Of a stretch of DNA of 64,000 nt, positions 18,020-27,199 are shown in pieces. Source of the stretch: Bog-473 sp963807775 (lineage in GTDB: Bacteria > Actinomycetota > Acidimicrobiia > Acidimicrobiales > RAAP-2). Below the pieces are notes generated by a model. The model saw only the letters and a program-made list of their open reading frames with translations, did no database searches and was not told the origin of the DNA. The translations under genes and the position numbers were made by a program. Numbering within the stretch: the stretch's first letter is position 1; the number at the start of each line of letters is the position of its first letter. The stretch is from contig CAWECY010000008.1 of assembly GCA_963807775.1 (NCBI GenBank), positions 13,588-77,587 of the forward strand, read 5' to 3'.

Positions 18020-18208
18020 ATGCTGAATCAGCTCCACGAGTACACCCCTCAGGGCAGGGGGGCGCCACCGCCCGGCAAGTACGGCACGGCGTCCACCGCA
18101 GCCAAGAAGCAGTACCTCGCCTACGACGCCATTCTCATCGCGTTGTGCCAGCAACGGCTGACGAGCGGCAGGCTGAGCTTCCACACGGACTTCGGTGACC
18201 TCCGGTGA
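18020..18208 (+). CDS. small conserved-looking protein, 62 residues, coupled to MBL hydrolase
   Basis: ATG at 18020 has AAGGAAG seven bases upstream and its TGA overlaps the ATG of the MBL gene (TGATG), strong signs of a genuine coupled gene. The product starts MLNQLHEYTPQGRG and has a helical second half (AKKQYLAYDAILIALCQQRL). No family recognised. It may be a small partner of the hydrolase. Confidence 0.6.
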   Translation: MLNQLHEYTPQGRGAPPPGKYGTASTAAKKQYLAYDAILIALCQQRLTSGRLSFHTDFGDLR

Positions 18209-19140
18209 TGACGTACGAAAAGGGATTGCACGAGGTAGCGGATGGCGTCTGGGCCTATCTCCAGCCTGACGGAGGGTGGGGCTGGTCCAACGCCGGTCTC
18301 ATCACCGGTGGTGGTTCCGCCCTGCTGGTCGACACGTTGTTCGACCTGCGCCTGACATCGGACATGCTCGACACCATGCGCGCCGCCATACCCGATGCCG
18401 AGAAGATCGCCACCGTGGTCAACACACACGCCAACGGCGATCACTGTTACGGCAATGCACTCGTGGCGGACTCGGTCATCATCGCCTCGACCGCCTGTGC
18501 CAACGAGATGAGCGATCTGGAACCCTCGACGATGGCCGCCATGATGAAGAGTGCGTCGTCATTGGGCCAGGCCGGAGAGTTCCTGGCCCGCATCTTCGCC
18601 CCCTTCTCGTTCGACGACATTCCCCTCACCCTGCCCTCCCAGACGTTCGACGGACGCCTCGACTTGCGCATCGGCGACCGGCGGGTGGAGTTGCTCGAGG
18701 TGGGACCGGCACACACCGCGGGCGACGTCGTCGTGCACCTCCCAACCGAGGGGATCGTGTTCACCGGTGACATCCTCTTCCACGGGGGCCATCCGATCGT
18801 GTGGGCGGGGCCGGTGGCCAACTGGATCCGCGCCTGTGACCGCATCTTGGCGCTCCAACCGGCGGCCGTCGTGCCGGGCCACGGTCCGGTGGCCACGCAG
18901 GCGGCGGTGGCCGATCTCAAGGCGTACTTCGAATACCTGACCGCTGAGGCGAGGGTCCGCTACGAGAACGGACTGACGCCGATGGAGGCCGCTCGCGACA
19001 TCTCACTCGGTGCCTTCGCCGGCTGGGGCGAGCCCGAGCGACTCGTGGCCAACATCCACGCGCTGTACCACGACTTCGGCTCCGACGCGCCGAGGGATGC
19101 TCTCACCCTCATGGGACAGATGGCTGAACTCGCCGGCTGA
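18208..19140 (+). CDS. MBL-fold metallo-hydrolase
   Basis: A 310-residue metallo-beta-lactamase-fold protein. Metal motifs: HANGDH near residue 72 (the second His of HxHxDH is Asn), GPAHTAGD, FTGDILF and PGHGPV. It has a C-terminal helical extension after residue 240. It would hydrolyse an ester, thioester or related bond; the substrate is unknown. ATG at 18208 overlaps the stop of the small upstream gene. Confidence 0.85.
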   Translation: MTYEKGLHEVADGVWAYLQPDGGWGWSNAGLITGGGSALLVDTLFDLRLTSDMLDTMRAAIPDAEKIATVVNTHANGDHCYGNALVADSVIIASTACANEMSDLEPSTMAAMMKSASSLGQAGEFLARIFAPFSFDDIPLTLPSQTFDGRLDLRIGDRRVELLEVGPAHTAGDVVVHLPTEGIVFTGDILFHGGHPIVWAGPVANWIRACDRILALQPAAVVPGHGPVATQAAVADLKAYFEYLTAEARVRYENGLTPMEAARDISLGAFAGWGEPERLVANIHALYHDFGSDAPRDALTLMGQMAELAG

Positions 19141-19238
19141 AGGAGCCAACCCCGGAGGGTCGAGCAGCTTGACCAGCGAGTTCAGTCTTCCCTGGGAGGC
19201 CAGGACTGCGGGACAGACGGGTGGGGTAGACCAGGGGT

Positions 19239-20696
19239 GTGGAGACGCGCGCCACCGTGACCGTCGTGGGGGGTCGCTACCGGCTCGACGGCCTGCTCGG
19301 CGAAGGTGGCATGGCGCGGGTCTTCGACGCCTTCGATGAGCGCCTCGAACGCCAGGTCGCCGTGAAGATCCTCCGTCCCCAGACCGAGGCGTTGCCCGGT
19401 ATGCGCGAGCGGTTCCAACAGGAAGCTCGCATCGCGGCACGACTGGTCCATCCGAACATTGTGTCGGTGCTCGACTACGGCGAGGACGAGGCCTCCTGCT
19501 TTCTCGTCATGGAACGCCTCTCCGGTGCCACGCTCCGGGACGAGATCGCGACGGGTCCGCTCACCAAGCCGAGATTCGTTCGCGTTATGGCCGAGACGCT
19601 GGCTGCCCTCGGCGCCGCCCATCGTCGCGGGATCCTTCATCGCGACATCAAGCCCAGCAACATCCTGCTCGAACAGAGAGGCGCCAAGATCGCCGACTTC
19701 GGCATCGCCAAGAGCTTTGATGCCCGAGCGAGCTCGCGGTGGGCAGCGGACGACCTGACGATGACCGGTGTCGTCCTGGGGACGCCGGGTTATCTGGCAC
19801 CCGAGCGCCGATCCGGCCACCCGGCCACCGTGCAATCGGATCTGTACTCGGTCGGCGCCATGATGGTGGAAGCAGTCTCCGGTCAACGGCCCGAACAAGG
19901 CGTCGACGCGGCTGCATTGGTGCCGCTCGCCCTCGCACCGATCGTCTCTCGGGCGCTCGCTTCCGACCCTCGCCACCGCTTTCCCTCGGCCGAGGCCATG
20001 TTGGAGGCGCTGCGCACTATGGAGACGCCGGGGACGATTGCATCGGCCACCGTGGTCGGTCAAACCAGACGGATCGTGGCGACATCGACCGCGACCATCC
20101 CGGCCACGGCGTCGCACACCCCGACCGGACTTGCGACGGCACCAGCTAAGGCCGGCCGGCGGAGCCGGCGCGGGCACGGTGTCCTCCTGGCGGCAGTGGC
20201 GGCCGCAGCGTTGCTCGCCGTCATCTTCTGGCTCGCGGTCGGCACGATCCAGCCCACGGGGCCGGCCACTTCCTCCGGCGTGCACACCGCCCACGCCGCG
20301 GCGGCGACGTCACCGGCACCGGATACGGAACGGACCGCCATCACAAGCCTGGCCGATCAGATCTCCCAAGGGGGTATGCCTGGTGACCAATCCCTGGCGG
20401 ATGCGCTGAATGCCACCGCCGCCCGTCCACCCGGAGTGGCGCGTGAAGCATCGGCGGAGCAGACGCTGGCCCTGGCCCAGGCGCTCGTGAACGGGGACGG
20501 CATCACGCCGGAGCAGTACCAAGACGTCGTCAACACTCTCGCGGCAACGGGTGCGACCGTGCCCACGACGACCACCACGACCACGACGACCACGACGACC
20601 ACCAGTACGCCGGCCCCGTCGCCGTTCGGCCAGTTAGGTGGCCACGGCTTCCACCATGGGCACGGTGACGGGCAGGGGTACGGCGACCAGGGGTAG
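19239..20696 (+). CDS. PknB-type Ser/Thr protein kinase, membrane-anchored
   Basis: A 485-residue Hanks-type kinase: glycine loop LGEGGMARV (20-28), catalytic Lys in VAVK (43), HRDIKPSN with Asp136, DFG at 153-155, and GTPGYLAPE at 181-189. A linker leads to one membrane helix near 314-336 and an extracytoplasmic tail of about 150 residues with 13 consecutive Thr and a Gly/His-rich end. No PASTA domains are present. It phosphorylates cytoplasmic proteins; the outside signal is unknown. GTG start with AGGGG upstream. Confidence 0.93.
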   Translation: METRATVTVVGGRYRLDGLLGEGGMARVFDAFDERLERQVAVKILRPQTEALPGMRERFQQEARIAARLVHPNIVSVLDYGEDEASCFLVMERLSGATLRDEIATGPLTKPRFVRVMAETLAALGAAHRRGILHRDIKPSNILLEQRGAKIADFGIAKSFDARASSRWAADDLTMTGVVLGTPGYLAPERRSGHPATVQSDLYSVGAMMVEAVSGQRPEQGVDAAALVPLALAPIVSRALASDPRHRFPSAEAMLEALRTMETPGTIASATVVGQTRRIVATSTATIPATASHTPTGLATAPAKAGRRSRRGHGVLLAAVAAAALLAVIFWLAVGTIQPTGPATSSGVHTAHAAAATSPAPDTERTAITSLADQISQGGMPGDQSLADALNATAARPPGVAREASAEQTLALAQALVNGDGITPEQYQDVVNTLAATGATVPTTTTTTTTTTTTTSTPAPSPFGQLGGHGFHHGHGDGQGYGDQG

Positions 20697-20789
20697 CTGC
20701 GTCCACCGCGGGCCCACCCGATCTGGTCAAAAAGGTCCCGACGCGCCCATTGGTACGCTGCCCGGGACCAGGGGGAGTCCCATGTCCTC

Positions 20790-22619
20790 ATGCCAAGCGA
20801 TCACGTGACCATCGACGAACGCCCGAGCGCCCCCGCCGTGCCGACCTTCGATCCGGAGGCCTTGCGCGAGAAGTACCAGCTCGAGCGGAACAAGCGCCTA
20901 CGTGGCGACGGGAACGCGCAGTACACCGACGTGAGCGGACAGTTCAGCGAATACCTCCACGACCCCTATGTGGATGTGGCGCCCCGTGCTCCGCTCCACG
21001 ACCACGTGACGGTCGCCATCATCGGGGGCGGGTTTGCCGGCCTCATGACCGCAGCACGACTGCGCCAGTCGGGCATCGACGACCTTCGGATCATCGAGAA
21101 GGGTGGGGACTTCGGTGGCACCTGGTACTGGAACCGGTATCCGGGAGCGCAGTGCGACGTCGAGTCCTACGTCTACTTGCCATTGCTCGAAGAGACGGCC
21201 TACGTCCCCAGCGAGAAGTACGCCCGGGCACCCGAGATCCTCGGGCACTGCCGCCGCATCGGCGAGCACTTCGAGCTGTACGAGCGGGCCTGCTTGTCCA
21301 CTGAGGTCACGGGCATCGAGTGGGATCCCACCGAGCGCCGCTGGATCATCCGGACGGATCGCGGCGACCGTATGACCGCTCGCTTCCTCGTGATGGGCAA
21401 CGGGCCCCTGCACCGGCCCAAGCTCCCCGGCATCGACGGCATCGAGTTGTTCCGTGGGCACGCGTTTCACACCAGCAGGTGGGACTACGCGTACACGGGC
21501 GGAGATTCGAACGGGAACCTGGTGGGGCTCCGCGACAAGCGCGTCGGAATCATCGGGACGGGCGCCACCGCCGTCCAGGTCGTCCCGCACCTGGCGGCCT
21601 CGGCCGCCGAGCTCTACGTCTTCCAGCGCACGCCGTCATCCATTGACGTCAGGGGCAACCGGCCGACGGATCCCGCCTGGGCGGCGGCGCTCGAGCGGGG
21701 CTGGCAGCGCCGGAGGATGGAGAACTTCACGGTCCTGACCTCCGGCGGCATCGCCGGGGAAGACCTGGTGATGGATGGTTGGACGGACATAATCGGGCGC
21801 CTGTTGCGGCGGCTGGCCGACCAGGACGGTCGGGCTGAGGCGGACCTCGCCGCCACGCTGGAGCTGGCCGACTTCGAGAAGATGGAGCAGATCCGCACGC
21901 GGGTGGACGAATTGGTGGCGGACAACGCAACGGCGGAAGCACTGAAACCCTGGTATCGGCAGTTCTGCAAGCGCCCGTGCTTCCACGACGAGTACCTCCA
22001 GGCCTTCAACCTCCCGAGCGTTACGCTGGTCGACACGAGTGGCCGCGGCGTCGATCGCGTCACTCCACATGGCGTCGAGGTCGGCCAGCGCGAGTACAGG
22101 GTGGACTGCCTCATCTACGCCACCGGGTTCGAGGTGGGTACGGACTACACGCGACGAGCCGGCTACGACGTGCTGGGCTCGCGGGGCACCACGCTCTCCG
22201 AGCACTGGAGCGCGGGGATGAGGTCGCTCCACGGCATGCATGTACGCGGGTTTCCCAACATGTTCGTGCTCGGCCACACCCAGGGCGGGTTCACGGTCAA
22301 CTACCCGCACTTGCTCGACGAGGCCAGTGCCCACCTGTGCCACATCTTGCGCCATGTCATTGACAACGACGTGATCACCGTCGAGGCGACATCGGAGGGT
22401 GAGGAGCAGTGGCTCGAGACGCTGTCCGAGTCGGCCCGCGACTTCAGGGCCTTTCAGGAGCAGTGCACCCCGGGGTATTACAACAACGAGGGCCAGCCTG
22501 CAGCCGGGGGCTTCCTCGGCAGCTCGTACGGCAAGGGACCTATGCCCTTCTTCCGACTCCTGGACGACTGGCGGACCGCCGGCACCTTTGCCGGGCTCGA
22601 GCTCGAGCGCTCGCCGTAG
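20790..22619 (+). CDS. Baeyer-Villiger monooxygenase
   Basis: A 609-residue type I BVMO. FAD motif IIGGGFAGLMTA near residue 73, GDFGGTWYWNRYPGAQCD, the family fingerprint FxGxxxHxxxW read as FRGHAFHTSRW, and NADPH motif IIGTGATAVQ. The N-terminal 70-residue extension is typical of the long PAMO/CPMO branch. It inserts oxygen next to a ketone to give an ester or lactone. It is followed directly by an alcohol dehydrogenase in the same direction, which would supply the ketone. Confidence 0.93.
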   Translation: MPSDHVTIDERPSAPAVPTFDPEALREKYQLERNKRLRGDGNAQYTDVSGQFSEYLHDPYVDVAPRAPLHDHVTVAIIGGGFAGLMTAARLRQSGIDDLRIIEKGGDFGGTWYWNRYPGAQCDVESYVYLPLLEETAYVPSEKYARAPEILGHCRRIGEHFELYERACLSTEVTGIEWDPTERRWIIRTDRGDRMTARFLVMGNGPLHRPKLPGIDGIELFRGHAFHTSRWDYAYTGGDSNGNLVGLRDKRVGIIGTGATAVQVVPHLAASAAELYVFQRTPSSIDVRGNRPTDPAWAAALERGWQRRRMENFTVLTSGGIAGEDLVMDGWTDIIGRLLRRLADQDGRAEADLAATLELADFEKMEQIRTRVDELVADNATAEALKPWYRQFCKRPCFHDEYLQAFNLPSVTLVDTSGRGVDRVTPHGVEVGQREYRVDCLIYATGFEVGTDYTRRAGYDVLGSRGTTLSEHWSAGMRSLHGMHVRGFPNMFVLGHTQGGFTVNYPHLLDEASAHLCHILRHVIDNDVITVEATSEGEEQWLETLSESARDFRAFQEQCTPGYYNNEGQPAAGGFLGSSYGKGPMPFFRLLDDWRTAGTFAGLELERSP

Positions 22620-22627
22620 GCCGAGTC

Positions 22628-23716
22628 GTGGCGGTCGCTGCCATGGTGCTCCGAGCGCCCCGTACTCTCGAGCGCCAGGACTTCCCGTTGCCGACCCTGG
22701 GCGAGCACGACGCTCTCTTGCGCGTGGAGGCGTGCGGCTTGTGCGGCACCGACCACGAACAGTTCTCCGGGGAGCTCTTCGGGGGCTTCGCCTTCATTCC
22801 CGGTCACGAGAGCGTGGGCATCATCGAGGCCATGGGTGACGCCGCGGCGGAGCGCTGGGGCGTGGCCGTCGGCGACCGGGTGGCCGTAGAGGTCTTCCAG
22901 TCCTGCCGCCGGTGCGAGAGATGTGTGCAGGGCGAGTATCGCCACTGTCGCGAGCACGGGCTGCGCGACACCTATGGGTTCATCCCAGTCGACACGGCAC
23001 CTGCGCTGTGGGGTGGGTACGCCCAGTACCAATACCTCGGACCAGACAGCATGCTTCTGAAGGTGCCCGAATCAATCGATCCGGTCACGGCCACCCTCTT
23101 CAATCCGCTGGGAGCGGGCATACGCTGGGGCGCCACGCTCCCATCGACCGGTCCCGGTGACGTCGTCGCCGTCCTCGGTCCGGGCATACGCGGCCTCTGC
23201 TCCCTGGTGGCCGCTCGCCACGCCGGAGCCGACTTCGTCATGGTGACGGGGCATGGCGACCGGGATCGGGCGCGGCTACAGACGGCGCGCCGGTTCGGTG
23301 CCGACCTCGTCGTCGATGTGGCCCAGGACGATCCGGCGCGCGCCCTCATGGCAGCTGTCGGCCGCGGCGCCGATGTGGTGATTGACGTCACGGCCCGGGC
23401 CCCGCAGGCGCTGGGCCAAGCGGTACGGATGGCGCGCCCCCAGGCCACCGTCGTCGTCGCGGGCACCCGCGGCGGGGGGCCCGCCCTCGACTTCGACTCC
23501 GACCTCCTGGTCTACAAGGAGATCCGTCTCCTCGGGGCGCTCGGTGTAGACGTCGTGGCGTACGAAGCGGCGTTGGCGCTGTTGGCCTCGGACGCGTTCC
23601 CCTTCGAGGACATCGATCGGCGGACGGTCGGATTCGACGATCTCAGCGAGATGCTCCAGTCGATGTCGGTCGGGGCGGTCGACACGCCCTTGCACGGCGT
23701 GGTCCTGCCGGGCTGA
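22628..23716 (+). CDS. zinc-dependent alcohol dehydrogenase (MDR family)
   Basis: About 362 residues of the medium-chain dehydrogenase family. Catalytic zinc ligands fall in CGLCGTDH and GHES, and the structural zinc cluster in CRRCERCVQGEYRHC. The NAD site is AVLGPGIRGL (note Pro-Gly in place of the usual GxGxxG). GTG 22628 gives a normal-length N-terminus (VAAMVLRAP); ATG 22643 is possible. It lies 8 bases after the BVMO gene and probably oxidises the alcohol precursor of its ketone substrate. Confidence 0.85.
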   Translation: MAVAAMVLRAPRTLERQDFPLPTLGEHDALLRVEACGLCGTDHEQFSGELFGGFAFIPGHESVGIIEAMGDAAAERWGVAVGDRVAVEVFQSCRRCERCVQGEYRHCREHGLRDTYGFIPVDTAPALWGGYAQYQYLGPDSMLLKVPESIDPVTATLFNPLGAGIRWGATLPSTGPGDVVAVLGPGIRGLCSLVAARHAGADFVMVTGHGDRDRARLQTARRFGADLVVDVAQDDPARALMAAVGRGADVVIDVTARAPQALGQAVRMARPQATVVVAGTRGGGPALDFDSDLLVYKEIRLLGALGVDVVAYEAALALLASDAFPFEDIDRRTVGFDDLSEMLQSMSVGAVDTPLHGVVLPG

Positions 23717-23749
23717 GGGGACCTCGGGTCATGCCACCCCGAGAAGCGC

Positions 23750-24124
23750 TCAGGCGTCGAGAGCCTCCCCGAACCCGCTGAGCAGGCTCTGGGACGATCC
23801 CAAGGTGACTTCCCGAGGATCAGCGCTGAGATCGTGCTTGCAACGAAGCTCGTAGTACGCCCGGAGCTCCGTCGACTCGATCACATCGTCGATCCGGCTG
23901 TGCCGCACCGCTTCTTGCTCAGAGACCTGCGACGCGGCACCGGCCAGCATGCCGGCATCTGTGTCGACGAAACCGAAGGTGAGGATCTCGCGCTCATCGT
24001 CGAGCCGCTGCGCGTTGAACACGCGGGTCGGCACCCCAAAGCCCTTCTCCGCTTGCCACGCTTCGAGGAAATCGTCAAACGTCTTCCCCTCCTTCAAGCG
24101 CCGCCGAAACACTGCCACGATCAT
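23750..24124 (-). CDS. small dimeric-barrel-like protein of unknown function
   Basis: A 124-residue protein with an AAAGGAGGG ribosome site ideally placed before the ATG at 24124. It begins MIVAVFRRRLKEGKTFDDFLEAW, the pattern of an antibiotic-monooxygenase/ABM-like ferredoxin fold, but no catalytic residues can be named. It is divergent from the flavoprotein at 24221. Confidence 0.7.
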   Translation of the reverse strand: MIVAVFRRRLKEGKTFDDFLEAWQAEKGFGVPTRVFNAQRLDDEREILTFGFVDTDAGMLAGAASQVSEQEAVRHSRIDDVIESTELRAYYELRCKHDLSADPREVTLGSSQSLLSGFGEALDA

Positions 24125-24220
24125 GGGGGAACCCTCCTTTCAAGGTGACTCGACCGCACGGTCCTGGCATACTCCGTCAGCGTTGGGACCGGCATGCGGT
24201 CCCTCGTCGGAGGAGGGCCA

Positions 24221-25360
24221 ATGAAGTCTGTGTTGATCCTGGGAGCGGGTTTTGCCGGGCTCGAACTCGCAACACGTCTCTCTGAGGACGTGCCCGACGA
24301 AGTCGAGGTCACGATCATCGACAGCAACGACGCGTTCGTGTTCGGATTTTCGAAGTTGGACCTGATGTTCGGGCGAGCCGACCTCAATGCGGTGCGCGTG
24401 CCCTACTCGAAGATCGACAAGCCGGGTGTCCGCTTCACGCAGGAGACGATCCTTTCCATCGATCCCGAGGCGCGCCACGTGATAACCGACAAGGCGAGCT
24501 ACGAGCCGGACATCCTGGTCGTCGCGCTCGGCGCCGATCTCGACCCTGCCGCTACTCCGGGAGTCGTGGAGGAAGGGACCGAGTACTACTCCGTCGACGG
24601 GGCCAATCGCGTTCGCTCCATCCTTCCGACCTTCGACGGTGGGGACGCCATCGTCGGCGTCCTGGGCCCGTTCTTCAAATGCCCCGCGGCCCCGTTCGAG
24701 ACGGCCATCATGCTGCACGACTATCTCGACAAGCGCGGCCTACGCGGCAAAAGCACCATCAAGGTCATCAGTCCGATGGCCAAGCCGATCCCGATCTCCG
24801 ACGAGGCGTCGGCCGGGATCCTCAGAGCTTGCGAGGAGCGAGACATCGGCTGGTGGCCCGAGTCCAAAGTGACGGCCCTCGACCCATTGACGAAGACCGC
24901 CACCCTGCGCGACGGTCAGATCATCCCGTACGCCTTGGTCCTCGCCATTCCGGTGCACCGCGCGCCCTCGGTCGTGGCCGAGTCCGCATTGGCTGAAGAA
25001 GACGGGTGGATCACTGTCGACCACCAGACGTTCGCCACCAAGTTCGAGAACGTCTATGCGGTCGGCGACGTGACGAGCGCTCCGGTGCCTCGGGTGGGCG
25101 CCATCGCCGAAGGTGAGGCCTCCACCCTGGCGGACGTCCTCGTCCACCAGATCCGTGGAGGGGCCGCGCCTGAGCCGTACCGCGGCATCGCCACCTGCTA
25201 CATCGAGTTTGGTGGTCCAAAGGTCGCTCGCTTCGAAGCCAACTTCCTGGGCGGACCGACGCCGTTCGGGGCATTCACCGAGGCCTCTGAGGAGATGGCT
25301 GCATCGAAGGTCGAGTTCGGCGCATCCCGGCGCCGTCGCTGGTTCGGCATCGACTCCTGA
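24221..25360 (+). CDS. FAD-dependent pyridine nucleotide oxidoreductase (SQR/NDH-2-like)
   Basis: A 379-residue flavoprotein: FAD motif LILGAGFAGLELA at the N-terminus, VYAVGDVTSAPVP in the C-terminal third, and FKCPAAPFE in the middle, the CPxAP arrangement of sulfide:quinone reductase-like proteins. Only one Cys of an SQR triad is evident there, so sulfide oxidation is uncertain; a sulfur-handling or quinone-reducing oxidoreductase is likely. GGAGGAGGG precedes the ATG at 24221. Confidence 0.82.
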   Translation: MKSVLILGAGFAGLELATRLSEDVPDEVEVTIIDSNDAFVFGFSKLDLMFGRADLNAVRVPYSKIDKPGVRFTQETILSIDPEARHVITDKASYEPDILVVALGADLDPAATPGVVEEGTEYYSVDGANRVRSILPTFDGGDAIVGVLGPFFKCPAAPFETAIMLHDYLDKRGLRGKSTIKVISPMAKPIPISDEASAGILRACEERDIGWWPESKVTALDPLTKTATLRDGQIIPYALVLAIPVHRAPSVVAESALAEEDGWITVDHQTFATKFENVYAVGDVTSAPVPRVGAIAEGEASTLADVLVHQIRGGAAPEPYRGIATCYIEFGGPKVARFEANFLGGPTPFGAFTEASEEMAASKVEFGASRRRRWFGIDS

Positions 25361-25462
25361 TCCGAGGAACCGGTTCGGTGCTGCGCTACGGCCACCTTCC
25401 GTTCCATGCAGCCCGGAGTACGCTCACATGATCGTAGAGCGGCGCGGCCAGGAGCGAAGGCA

Positions 25463-25927
25463 ATGACCCTCGGTTTCGATCACATGACCTTGGTGGTTAC
25501 GGATCTCGAGAACGCGAAGCGCTTTCTCGCCGTTCTCGGATTCGAAGAGGAGAAAACGGTCGTGGTGTCGGGCGAGACGATTGCGGACTACATGGGTATC
25601 CCGGACTGGGAATCCGACCACGTCACGCTCGTGCTACAACGGGTGGACTTCCGTCAGGAGGTCCAGTTGCTGCGCTTTCACCGGCCACCCGTCGAGATCG
25701 ACGAAGGATCCGGTTTTCTCGCCAGGTCGGGATTCAATCACGTGTGCTTTCGCACCGAGGAACTCGACTCGACGCTGCAAAAATTCGCAGCGATCGGGGT
25801 CAAACCGAAGAACGAAATCTTGGACTTTCACGATCGCCGGCTCGTCTTTTTGCCGGGGCCCGACGGCGTGGTGATCGAGTTGGCTGAGTGGAAGGTGACG
25901 CCTCCGCTTCCACGCCATCGGGCATAA
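25463..25927 (+). CDS. VOC-superfamily (glyoxalase/dioxygenase-like) protein
   Basis: A 154-residue vicinal-oxygen-chelate protein made of two beta-alpha-beta-beta-beta units: it starts FDHMTLVVTDLENAKRFLAVLGF and its second half begins FNHVCFRTEEL. Metal ligand candidates are His in DHMTL, His in NHVCF and Glu in VVIELAEW. It could be an epimerase, lyase or dioxygenase. Start ATG 25463 follows GGAGCGAAGG. Confidence 0.8.
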   Translation: MTLGFDHMTLVVTDLENAKRFLAVLGFEEEKTVVVSGETIADYMGIPDWESDHVTLVLQRVDFRQEVQLLRFHRPPVEIDEGSGFLARSGFNHVCFRTEELDSTLQKFAAIGVKPKNEILDFHDRRLVFLPGPDGVVIELAEWKVTPPLPRHRA

Positions 25928-25982
25928 CCCGTACCGAGCGGGCGGGATTCCTTAGGAAGCCCTGACGAAACCCCCGTATGTG

Positions 25983-26001
25983 AAAGGCGGCCATCGCCTT
26001 T
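25983..26001. terminator. hairpin, possible transcription terminator
   Basis: Perfect 7-bp stem AAAGGCG / CGCCTTT with a 5-base loop, 55 bases after the VOC gene and before the convergent tRNA. No T-run follows, so it may be a factor-assisted or bidirectional terminator. Confidence 0.4.
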
Positions 26002-26151
26002 GACAACTGGGCCTTGATGACGCCCGGTAGCGGGGCCGAGACGGACGCTCGACGCGTTTCTTTTCGGGTGGTGGCCCGACTGTCCAGGGCTGGATGAAAG
26101 AGGGCACGGAAAACAGAACGCCGGCGGCTCAAAATCTCGCGTTCAGCTCGG

Positions 26152-26224
26152 TGGGCCGTAGAGGACTCGAACCTCTGACCCCTTGCGCGTCATGCAAGTG
26201 CGCTACCAACTGCGCCAACGGCCC
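26152..26224 (-). tRNA. tRNA-Val (GAC)
   Basis: Cloverleaf readable on the minus strand: acceptor GGGCCGT / ACGGCCC, D-arm GCGC/GCGC, anticodon stem CTTGC/GCAAG with loop ATGACGC (T33, anticodon GAC), T-arm AGAGG TTCGAGT CCTCT, discriminator A. CCA is not encoded. Position 37 is G and 38 is C, less usual than A37 for a valine tRNA. Protein-like frames over this region are artefacts. Confidence 0.9.
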
Positions 26225-26310
26225 CGTGCGCAAAGACCCTACCACCAGGCTAATTGGGCTCGGTCCCCCGCCGGCTTCCTTCGACGGAGCGCGGTCCTCG
26301 AATTCGGGAC

Positions 26311-27180
26311 GTGACACCCACCAGCAACACCAGCGCCGCCGGCAGCGACTCCAGCACCGGCACCAGCCCCCTGCCCGATCTCGAGGAGCACCTGCGACGC
26401 GTCGCCGAGGAGGGCTACACCATCCTGCCCGACGCCATCGAGCCCGAGCTGGTCGAGGAGATCGACGAGGCCCTGCTCAAGCTCGAGCACGACCTCGGCA
26501 TCGTGCCCGCCTCCAACCTGTTCGAAGGGCTGCACACGACGCGCGTCTACAACTTGCTGGTGCACGGCTCGACCTTCCAGAAGATCCCCGTGCACCCCAA
26601 CGTGCTGCCCGTCGTCGAGGGCGTCCTCGACCCCGGCCTCCTCATCTCGTCGCTGTCGTCCATCGCCATCGGCGCCGACGAGCAGGCGCAGCCCATCCAC
26701 GCCGACGACCAGCTCATCCCGCTCACCCGGCCTCACGTGCCGATCATCTGCAACACCATGTGGGCCATCACCGACTTCACCGAGGAGAACGGGGCGACCC
26801 GGCTCATCCCGGGCAGCCAGCTGCGCGACGAGCCACCCAACCCATTGGAGCTCTACGACACCATCCCGGCGGAGATGCCCAAGGGCAGCGTGCTCGTCTG
26901 GGTCGGCAGCCTGTGGCACGGCGGCGGCGCCAACCGGACCGACACGCGCCGGGTGGGCATCGCCATGAACTACTGCGCCGGCTACATCCGCCAGCAGGAG
27001 AACCAGCAGCTCGGCATCCCGCCCGCCCTCGTCAAGACCTTCCCCAAGCGGCTCCAGGAGCTCATCGGCTACTCCGTCTACAACGGACTGGTCGGCCACA
27101 TCGACAAGAAGCACCCGGCCAAGGTCGTCCTGGCCGAGAACGAGGGGGTCGACATGGTCTGGGACCTCCTCAAGGCCTGA
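26311..27180 (+). CDS. phytanoyl-CoA dioxygenase (PhyH) family protein
   Basis: A 289-residue Fe(II)/2-oxoglutarate oxygenase. The HxD iron pair appears as IHADDQ, the distal His in LWHGGGANRTDTRR, and the downstream Arg binds 2-oxoglutarate. GTG at 26311 was chosen; the frame is open further back into the tRNA flank. It would hydroxylate an alkyl chain or CoA ester. It is convergent with the exonuclease gene. Confidence 0.87.
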   Translation: MTPTSNTSAAGSDSSTGTSPLPDLEEHLRRVAEEGYTILPDAIEPELVEEIDEALLKLEHDLGIVPASNLFEGLHTTRVYNLLVHGSTFQKIPVHPNVLPVVEGVLDPGLLISSLSSIAIGADEQAQPIHADDQLIPLTRPHVPIICNTMWAITDFTEENGATRLIPGSQLRDEPPNPLELYDTIPAEMPKGSVLVWVGSLWHGGGANRTDTRRVGIAMNYCAGYIRQQENQQLGIPPALVKTFPKRLQELIGYSVYNGLVGHIDKKHPAKVVLAENEGVDMVWDLLKA

Positions 27181-27199
27181 GCCGGAGAGGTCCGTTCCG

